Origin: Butyriboletus loyo
Lineage: Eukaryota > Basidiomycota > Agaricomycetes > Boletales > Boletaceae
Length of the DNA: 37,278 bases
Assembly: GCA_038093515.1 (NCBI GenBank)
Contig: JBBPSI010000230.1
Coordinates: 1 to 37,278, forward strand
Direction of reading: 5' to 3'
Positions 30,166 to 37,278 of the stretch are shown here, piece after piece (the first letter of the stretch is position 1; each line of letters starts with the position of its first letter). The position numbers and the translations under genes are program-made. Below the pieces are notes generated by a model. The model was not told where the DNA came from and did no database searches. It saw only the letters and a list, made by a program, of their open reading frames with translations.

Positions 30166-31915
30166 TCAATGACCGGAGTGGAAAAGCCTACTTGTTGATA
30201 CGTCATCAGAAGTATCAGATTTCCAATTCGTCGATGGGCCCTTGGACTCTATCTGATGGGGACCGGCAAAATCAGAATCCCTTCCTTCAGCCTGCATGTC
30301 CATGACACGCCAGAAGTCACAGCCCTTGCCGTCATTCTGTGCGCCAGCATAGCAAACCCACCAATATCGATCTGTTTTTCCGTCGTGCCGATTTTTCATA
30401 TCGGGCCGAAGGATCGTCGGGACGCCGCATTTGCAGCGGGGTGTACCCTTTGGATGAAAATCAGGACGGTAAAATCGGAAGGTGATGTTGATGCGGGAAT
30501 TAGAGGGTTCGGGGCGGGAGGACGGCTTCGCCGGATGAGGGTAAGGAGGGCGATACAAATCAAGAGTAGGCTGCGGCGGAATCGAATGCTTGAACGACTC
30601 TTGACATTTTGCGTGCATTATTATCAACTAAAAACAGTGATAGTTGACAAGGCTTAGATTATCGGACATATAGCGCAACGTACGGAATTGTGAGATAAGG
30701 GAATATTAAACGTCCTGGCGCAGCGGCTGCAGATTTCATCAGAAGGGATAACTTCTCGCAGGCGAAAGATTCGGGTTGTCCCTAGATAATTCGAACCCGT
30801 TACATCTTCAAACTCAGCCTCGTAGGACAAATTAACTCACCGAGACTCAACGACGCGATGGTAGGGTATGGGCCAAGGTAAGTAAGCTGATCTGAGTGAA
30901 ACCCGACGCTCTCCTGTGCACCTTCATAACAGTTCGAGGCCGCGACATTTGCGTGCCATAGCTGGTCATCTGCGCCAAGACGGCCTGTCCACTCGAACGG
31001 AAGTCTCTCACGCTTACGCATCTCGTCATTAACGATGTTCTCGACGTATTTGCAAGCTTTCTCCATCACTTCTGGAAAGAATTCCGGGGGTTCTGTCGGC
31101 CGCCCATTATACCTTGTATCCAGTCAGCAACGATACTCTAGAGCGTTTCAAGACTGAAGTCACCAATATTGTGCAGCCTCCTGCCACGAATCGTTCTCAT
31201 CTACACCGTTGGTTCTCCGTACGAAGAATGATGTTCGATGGGGGCTTTCAACGACACGATCAAAGAGCCACCATTTGTTGCGTTTCCACGAACGTGATAG
31301 GTCCCTCATGGTATAGAACAGTTCGCATGCAAGCTCTGGAGGAAGAACGGACAGATGCAAGGTACATGGAGTGTGCTCTGCCACCATGGAATGGTTGAAG
31401 AGCGTAAGAGGAGGCAGCCGTGGTACCGATTTCTTGAATGGTGGTGGTGGACGCAACACGCTCGTAAGGTCTACCGCGAGCTTTGTAGGAGAAGTGTTAG
31501 GGATATGGGCAGTGTCTTTGATTACGAGTGGGCCTGTCCCAGTATCGGCTTGCTCCGTAAGACGCTTTTTATGACTGAGCGGCTTAGTTGGATGCAGTGA
31601 CACGAGCCAGTTGGTCAAGTCTGAGGAGGCCTTTCTCTTTGCACTGGCGGGCTTGGAGCTGCCTTTCGCATGTTTCGCAGAGTTGATAGATGTCGCCGCT
31701 GCTTGGACGTCGCCGTCGCATTGCACGAGAGTGTCAAGTACCACGTCTTGTCCGGGATGTGGAACAGTAAGTAGGCTGGCCACCATCGCGATCAGCGTTT
31801 CGGTATCGACCTCGTTCATCGTGAAGTGCTTGGACGAGGGGCAGGTGTCGCGTGAGGAAAAGCAGCCGAACACTCGCTCAGGGGGCAGTGGACTGCCTTT
31901 TCTCTTCGTTTCCAT
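30166..31915 (-). CDS. AlkB-like 2-oxoglutarate/Fe(II) dioxygenase with CUE-like domain and GRF-like zinc finger
   Basis: Four exons: 31915-31164, 31112-30841, 30781-30684, 30627-30166; 527 residues. AlkB-family enzymes repair alkylated bases by oxidative demethylation. The N-terminal part (about 39-78) looks like a CUE/UBA helical ubiquitin-binding module (LIAMVASLLTVP, VLDTLVQCDGDVQAAATSI). The catalytic core shows HSD (H323, D325), the third ligand H388 (ESFKHSIPP), and R419-x5-R425 (RINITFRFYRPDF) for 2-oxoglutarate and fold closure, as in ALKBH2/3. Conserved SLGTTRIFRLREV and LSHNSLIIMHAKCQ lie between them. The C-terminus has CKCG...YWWVC...CDFWRVMD (C439, C441, C466, C477), similar to GRF zinc fingers that bind single-stranded DNA in APE2, TOP3A and NEIL3. 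Divergent from the aminopeptidase gene, 137 bp apart. Confidence 0.88.
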
Positions 31916-32052
31916 ATTCTCAGTTCGATGGGCGAATCAAAGCCCTCTGTCGCTACCCCCAGCAATTGTCACGGTGATAACGCGTTCGTACTCTCCGCAA
32001 AGGCAGCAAAGCTTGTATGTGATTGACAACAATCATCTATACGATCTACGCA
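31916..32052. promoter_or_regulatory. Divergent promoter region with ACGCGT
   Basis: 137 bp between divergent start codons. It contains one ACGCGT (31980-31985), the MluI cell-cycle box bound by MBF in yeasts, which in those organisms controls S-phase and repair genes. A single copy is weak evidence; a second ACGCGT occurs in the unrelated gap near 20560. Confidence 0.3.
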
Positions 32053-33639
32053 ATGTGGCATATTGACTCGGACACCATTGACAAACAGATTCTGGTTTTA
32101 ATCACCACTGTCCTCTTCTTATCCGCACCTTTCCACCCATATCCATTCCCCACTGTCTCTCTCACTCCAAGTGATCCTTGGGAGGGACTCGCGGAGCACT
32201 GCAAGGATGCCCAACCCATACGCACCACGGAATTTCTTGAGCGGCAGCGGCAGCTCGCTCACGCTCTTCATGGGCTGAACGGGTCTGCCTATGTCACCGA
32301 GCCAGGTGCTAGCGCGCTGTTCTTTGGCAACATCTCCGGTGCATCATGGGGTCTCTCTGAGAGGCCTCTCCTGCTCATCGTCTCTCCCCTCGTTGACCAG
32401 GGAGAGGTATCGGCTCACGTCACGGTCTTGACCCCCGCCTTCGAAGCAGACCGTGCGAAGCTACTGAATGTTCCCGGTGTGGACGTCACGTATGTGGCGT
32501 GGCAGGAACACGAGGACCCATATACCGTCGCTGTGGAAGCACTCTCCACATCTAGCAGAGGACCCATATACGTCGATGGAATGACCCGTCATTTCATCGT
32601 CGACGGGTTCGAAAAGACGGCACCTGGGTTGAACGTGCTTGCAACCCCACTGGAAATCACTTCTCTCCGTGAGCGCAAGTCACCTTCAGAGATTGCGCTC
32701 CTCAGATGCGCGAACGAGGTACGTCCTGTGCGGCGAATATGTCCTGCGGATAGTTCACACCCTGCAAGGTAACGGTCCTCGCCATCCGTGCCGTCCAGGC
32801 GCAGATTCGCATCGGTATACATGAGTCTCAGGCGACGCAGATGATCGACGAAGCATTGACGGTTGCTGGGTTGACCGAGAGATGGGCGTTGGTGCTTTTT
32901 GGGGGTACGTCATGTGTCGCCTCGCACTCGTCTCGTCGTGACTTTGGCACGAAGAGAATGCCGCTCTTCCCCATGGCACGGGAACCGACCGTGTGCTAGG
33001 TACCTCTGATTTACTTCTAATCGACACTGGGGGCGTGCTGTTTGGGTACAACAGCGATGTCACGAGGGTAAGGGAGTGTTGCTTTGTTATGTACTGCTGA
33101 CGGAACGGTGTATGGGCAGACGTTCCAGCTTGAAGAGAGCGAGATACCTGAGGACCACTTGAGGATGTGGTGGGATGTGCATGCCGCACAAACGGCCGCC
33201 CTGAGTATCGCCAGAGCAGGTATCATCACGGCGGAGGTGGACAAGGCCGCGCGCACAGAACTTGCTACTCGTGGGCTGGGTCCTTATTTTACCCACAGAC
33301 TGGGACATGGTGATCATCGTGCCTTTGTGTGATGACATGGCCCTTGATTGACCTGAACCTGCAGGGATTGGTCTAGAAGATCACGAAGCGCCATATCTCA
33401 GGGAAGGATCTGATGCTGTTATCCAGACTGGACACGCGTTTTCCAACGAGCCAGGGATTTACATCAAAGGAAAGGTACGCGGACGCCGCGAGACATCGTG
33501 TTCTGCTTGAGTGAACTATTCCACCTTGCGTTAGGTCGGGATTCGCTTGGAAGACTGCTTCTACATTAATGGTGGTGGAGCAGCTGTTTACCTCACAGAG
33601 GGCGTGGGCGGTCCAGCAAAGGACCCATTACATCCGTAA
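32053..33639 (+). CDS. M24B metallopeptidase (Xaa-Pro aminopeptidase/dipeptidase type)
   Basis: Six exons: 32053-32718, 32769-32904, 32955-33067, 33120-33309, 33365-33474, 33535-33639; 439 residues. The family removes the N-terminal residue before a proline using two metal ions. All five metal ligands are visible: D291 (IDTGG), D302 (YNSDVTRTF), H368 (HRLGHG), E397 (NEPGIY) and E411 (RLEDCF). The N-terminal creatinase-like domain includes FLERQRQLAHAL and YVTEPGASALFFGN. Residues about 12-27 (QILVLITTVLFLSAPF) form a hydrophobic segment, so the enzyme may enter the secretory pathway or be membrane-anchored by a signal anchor. There is no stop to show an upstream exon, and the start is the first ATG in frame. 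Divergent from the AlkB-GRF gene. Confidence 0.93.
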
Positions 33640-34092
33640 ACAGTGCCGCTATCCCCATGGGGAAAAACGGAGATGACCGAGCGCGCAAAGATGTCCGGTA
33701 ATACCTAATTGAACTCTGATTGTGATGGGAAAGGTAATATATGGAAGAGGTGCCTAGTGTATATTGAACAAAGTGATTACTACCGAGCGCTGGTTACAGG
33801 ATCAGTATGTGAACAAGAAGATGATGTAGTACACGGGGTTAACTTGACGCCCAAGATATTCTCCGAGACAAACCTGAGGGTTGCACCGTGAATAGAGGGG
33901 GCGACCGATGGGGAAACAAGGAAATCGAGCGGTATGAGGGACGAGGAAGAAAGAACGGATAAGGTTAGAGTATAGCAAACGAATCGAGGATGTCCGGCGA
34001 CCACGCGAGTGGGGAAAGTACGTAAACGTCATCGTTGACTTGCGGACATGACCATAAAAGCGAGAGCGAATACGTCGGAGGACGGCTGACGC
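33640..34092. other. Convergent intergenic region
   Basis: 453 bp between the stop codons of two converging genes. It should hold both 3' untranslated regions. No coding sequence, RNA gene or repeat is recognised. Confidence 0.4.
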
Positions 34093-35050
34093 TCAGAAGA
34101 CCTCTAGGGTTTCATCGGGGGAGGGAGCGGGGAGGGGGACGGCAGCAGGAGAGATGGGAGTGGAAGCCATCGTGGGGGAAGAGCGGATGGGGGAAAGAGT
34201 GATATCATGGGCGGCATAGCGGGGGAAAGGATTACGAGTCTGCATGCGGGAGATGGGGGACGCTGGACGAATACGGAACGGTAAGGGGCGGTAGCTGATA
34301 TCGAGTGAGAAGAAAACACACCAAGGACTTGTGCATGCCATCTGGAGGTGATCTCTGGGCCAAATATATCCCAGTTGCCGGGGAGGTGCTCAGAGATAGG
34401 CTCTGGAGAGCAAGTGGGAGTTTGCCTTGTAGGGTCGGTTTCCTCAGCAAGACTGAAATTAGACTGATCTGACTTTGCGAAGGAAGAGTCTATCTTTGAC
34501 TTGGACTTGTAAGCAACGCCAAAGGCAGGAATGGCGAGAGCGCCATTCCTGCGTGGACGAAGGACAGGGGAGGAGGGCATGGCGGGACGGAGGATGGAGA
34601 GAAATTCCTCAAGAGCTTCTGATGGAAGGCTGGATCTGTGAAAGCATTGAGCATAAATGTGACCATGGTGCATGGGAGGGGGAGGGAGACGCACCGGGGA
34701 GAGGCGCGAGGGGAGGAGGGATCCTTATCTGGGGGCTGTACGAACTGGGTGCGAGAAGCTTGCTTTGAGTCGTCGATGTTCTCTGCTTCGTCAGATGGTC
34801 TGTCAGGTGGGGGAGGGGCGATCCTGAGAGAACGGGTAAAGTGAGGATGGACAGCGGTGAGCCGGACGGGTCTGGGTGCGACGAGGAGGGGATTGTCGTT
34901 GACATTAAAGTTCATGTTGAGAATAGCCGATTTCGTATGCAAATTTGACGTGATAGTAAAGAGAGGCGTGCTCACTGCCAGGTGCGCTGAGCTTGGACTG
35001 GGCGAGACAGTCTCGACGACATGCACGGCGACGTGCTCGTGTTTGGCCAT
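34093..35050 (-). CDS. Unrecognised proline-rich protein
   Basis: Three exons (35050-34695, 34635-34329, 34239-34093), 269 residues, all junctions in frame. The N-terminus MAKHEHVAVHVVETV is followed by Pro/Arg stretches (VRLTAVHPHFTRSLRIAPPP), an acidic patch (SDEAENIDDSKQ), a helical segment SLPSEALEEFLSILRP, then GVAYKSKSKIDSSF and HLPGNWDIFGPEITSRWHAQ. The last exon is Ser/Pro-rich, ending PAPSPDETLEVF. No transmembrane helix, signal peptide or enzymatic motif is seen. Many SP/TP dipeptides suggest phosphorylation by proline-directed kinases (inference). It is divergent from the MFS transporter with 177 bp between starts. The family is not recognised; the splice-supported frame and codon pattern argue for a real gene. 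Confidence 0.6.
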
Positions 35051-35227
35051 GTTTGGTCATGGCAGCATGTCCCGTGCTGATGGGTCCATTTATGGAAGTG
35101 CCCCTATCCTGATTGCTGCTCTTCAACTCCCAAGACGTAAGCCGTTTCATTCGACCCAGCATGTCGACGGCGATAAAAGCGCGACGGAATTACACATCTC
35201 ATATCAGTCATCCTCCTCCTCCTCCTC
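35051..35227. promoter_or_regulatory. Divergent promoter region, proline-rich protein / MFS transporter
   Basis: 177 bp between divergent starts. A TATA-like gataaaagcg lies at about 35170-35179, roughly 50 bp before the transporter ATG, and a CCTCCT tract directly precedes that ATG. Confidence 0.35.
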
Positions 35228-37120
35228 ATGCCCTCAGTCTGTGCCAACAACCCCCTCGACGAGACATGCCCCCTCCTCGTCGAGGCACAGACGCAGGCAA
35301 AGCCCCATCCCACACCCATCCCTATCGGACAGCTCGCAGCACTCTGCACCGTCAGGCTCGTCGAACCAATCGCGTTCACACAGCTCTTTCCCTACGTGAA
35401 CGAGTTCATGAGCGATCTCCACCTCACCGACGACCCTTCCCGCGTTGGCTTCTACAGCGGACTTGTCGTATGCTACATTCCCATCTGTGCATCAAACACA
35501 TTCCTCACCTTTATCAGGAAAGTGCCTTTGCAGTCGCCCAACTTACCTCCATATATCACTGGGCTCGCCTTTCTGGTCTGTCTACTTCCATCCCGCTCTT
35601 CCTGCGCTCACTTTCCCCTTAGACGTCATTGGACGTCGTCCCTGCATCCTTGTGGGTATCCTGGGAATCGCGGCCGCTACACTGACGTTCGGATTGTCAA
35701 AATCGCTGGCAGCAGTGCTCATTACTCGGTGCATCGGTCAGTGTCTTTGTCTCCCTTTGCCCTCCTTGCTAACACGTCAACAGGGGGCCTGGCTTCTGGT
35801 AACATCGCTGTTATCCACTCAGTGCTCGGTGAAATTACCGATGCAAGTAACCAAGCCGTTGTGTTTCCTATCTACGGTATTATTTGGCCTTTGGGTTCCA
35901 TCATTGGGTTGGTTCGCTGATTCCCCAGATTAAAATAATACCGCTCACCTTCTTGTCTCAAATTCTAGCCCGCTAATCGGCGGATCATTTTCCCATCCCG
36001 CGGACAAGTATCCGCGGTTCTTTGATTACGAACTTTGGAGGGAATACCCCTATTTTCTGCCATGTCTCATCGCAGGCAGCATTTCCATCACTGGCGTCGT
36101 CCTTGGTTTTGTTTTCCTAGAAGAGGTGTATATCACCTCACCCCTACTCTTCATCCCTGCTCTTGCTGACCATTCATTACGCAGACCCTTCCTGGAAAAC
36201 GTAAGCGGAACGGCGAGAAGCAGTCTTCTCTGTCAAGTGGTGTACGGAATACGAATTCGCCCCCCGAAAAACCCATGGATTTGAGGCAGCTGCTGTCTTT
36301 GCCCATCATATGGGCATTGGCGATGTCTGGCTTTGCTCTTAGCTTCCTTGCAACGGCCTTTGAAGTCGTGTTCGTCTTGTTTTGTTATTCTCCCGTTCAC
36401 AGTGGTGGGCTAGCTTTTTCTGTGAGTCAGCTCTGCGCCGCTTTCCAGGCGACCTGACTTCTTCCACCAGGCATCACAAATTGGTTATTCGTTGGCAGCT
36501 TCTGGCACTATATCCGCCGCCCTTCAGGTCTTTATCATGTCATACTTGTTGCGCACGTTTGACTGTGCGAAAATGTACAACTTCTGTATGGGGTTGTGGC
36601 CCTATACATATATCGCACTTCCTATATTGAACGTCATCGCGCGCAACGGTATCGATAACGAGACTGGCCAGATGGACGTTTATACCATTGCTACCCTCTG
36701 GACTGGCATCGCGACCGTTCTCGTGCTTTCAAGAGTCGGTGGTCTGGCATACTCGTCAGTCGTTTTTCGTTGCTTCTCGGAAATACTAGTTGATGAAAAA
36801 TATGAAACAGACTGAGCATGATTCTCATCAAGGAAAACGTCCCCTCACCGGCATCTTTAGGCCAATCCAATGGTATCGTTCAATTTTCCATGTGCTCAGC
36901 GCGATCATTAGCCCCGTTCCTGGTCAGGTATGGGCTCCCATGATCTCCGCAGTGCCTGGCATGTGCTCATTCTTCCGTGTTCAGCTCCTTGTTTGTCTTG
37001 TCCATCGATAACAACCTCCTTGGAGGTTATCTGTGGGTTGTCTTCATGGTTTCCCTCGCGTACTTTAGTGCGACTATTTCTCGCAAAATCTCGCTTCATA
37101 GCAAGAAAACCGTCTCCTGA
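35228..37120 (+). CDS. MFS transporter, DHA1-like
   Basis: Nine exons: 35228-35467, 35518-35575, 35623-35736, 35784-35907, 35969-36125, 36185-36421, 36471-36754, 36811-36927, 36985-37120; 488 residues. A hydrophilic N-terminus is followed by TPIPIGQLAALCTVRLVEPI, FTQLFPYVNEF, and the MFS signature between helices 2 and 3, WARLSDVIGRRP (about 95-106), whose codons are split by an intron. A second motif reads GPLIGGSFSHPADKYP, the position of motif C and the following loop, then EYPYFLPCLIAGSISITGV. A charged cytoplasmic loop (LPGKRKRNGEKQSS) separates the two six-helix halves, ASQIGYSLAASGTISAALQV starts the second. Agaricomycete genomes carry many such proton antiporters; the substrate (drug, peptide or metabolite) cannot be told. 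It lacks a long loop that would mark a sugar porter. No cluster partner is adjacent. Confidence 0.93.
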
Positions 37121-37278
37121 TCACCCATGTTCATGAAAGTTATCACCTTATGACGTCTCATAAAATCAGCCAACGACTTGTATTCTGCCTCAGGCACATC
37201 ATATCCCTTGTTTTGTCAGCTAGCATTTTCACGTTCGCCTATATCCCAAAATTACACTGCGGTACGCAGACCGGCCTC
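37121..37278. other. 3' flank of MFS gene to window end
   Basis: 158 bp. Presumably the transporter 3' untranslated region. Nothing else recognised. Confidence 0.4.

Noticed and set aside
30711..30795. tRNA-like signals: a box A-like tggcgcagcgg and, further on, an inverted cgggtt/aacccg.
   Set aside because: The sequence lies in exon 3 and the following intron of the AlkB-GRF gene, the box B-like motif is on the other strand, and no acceptor stem or normal T-arm can be folded.
1..37278. CRISPR arrays, operons or bacterial elements.
   Set aside because: Spliced genes throughout and no regularly spaced direct repeats; the window is eukaryotic.

Overview
This window looks like nuclear DNA of a mushroom-forming basidiomycete (Agaricomycetes). 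The evidence is many short introns (about 34-135 nt, mostly 45-60), tightly packed genes on both strands, and proteins that match known fungal families: a Chs4/Skt5-type SEL1 protein, a Jhd1-type demethylase, a Zn2Cys6 regulator, a DUF6532 remnant and a Ty1/copia element. Exon structures were built by hand from splice sites, and each kept model has a total exon length divisible by three. No database search was run.

Layout. 1-3490 holds an unidentified 5' partial ORF, a decayed copia-type gag/protease/integrase that stops inside integrase, and what looks like the last exon of an unknown gene. 3608-10021 is a housekeeping block: a YSA1-type Nudix hydrolase (+), SDA1 (-), a small RGG/coiled-coil protein (-) and phosphoglycerate kinase (+). 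10346-12080 is a polynucleotide kinase 3'-phosphatase (+). 12290-13270 is a decayed segment with a DUF6532 pseudogene. 13595-19727 carries three minus-strand genes: a PITH-domain protein, a Chs4-like chitin synthase activator ending in a CAAX box, and a PHD-JmjC (JHD1/KDM2-type) demethylase. 19728-21716 is gene-poor. 21717-24542 is a Zn2Cys6 transcription factor (-). 25649-28874 holds NOP16 (-), a HAD-like hydrolase (+) and the complex III subunit QCR10 (-). 30166-31915 (-) is an AlkB-like dioxygenase with a CUE-like N-terminus and a GRF-like zinc finger. 32053-33639 is an M24B Xaa-Pro aminopeptidase (+). 34093-35050 is an unrecognised proline-rich protein (-). 35228-37120 is a DHA1-type MFS transporter (+).

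Themes. The genes are mostly core functions without an obvious shared pathway: ribosome biogenesis (SDA1, NOP16), DNA repair (PNKP, AlkB-GRF), glycolysis, respiration, cell wall and chromatin. Several pairs are divergent with very short shared upstream regions; the closest is 84 bp between PGK and the RGG protein. The most interesting points are the CUE-AlkB-GRF architecture, a 12-nt microexon plus GC-AG intron coding the Nudix EFPAG signature, a GC-AG intron inside the JHD1 PHD finger, and the abrupt junction between the retroelement and an acidic/basic host-like exon.
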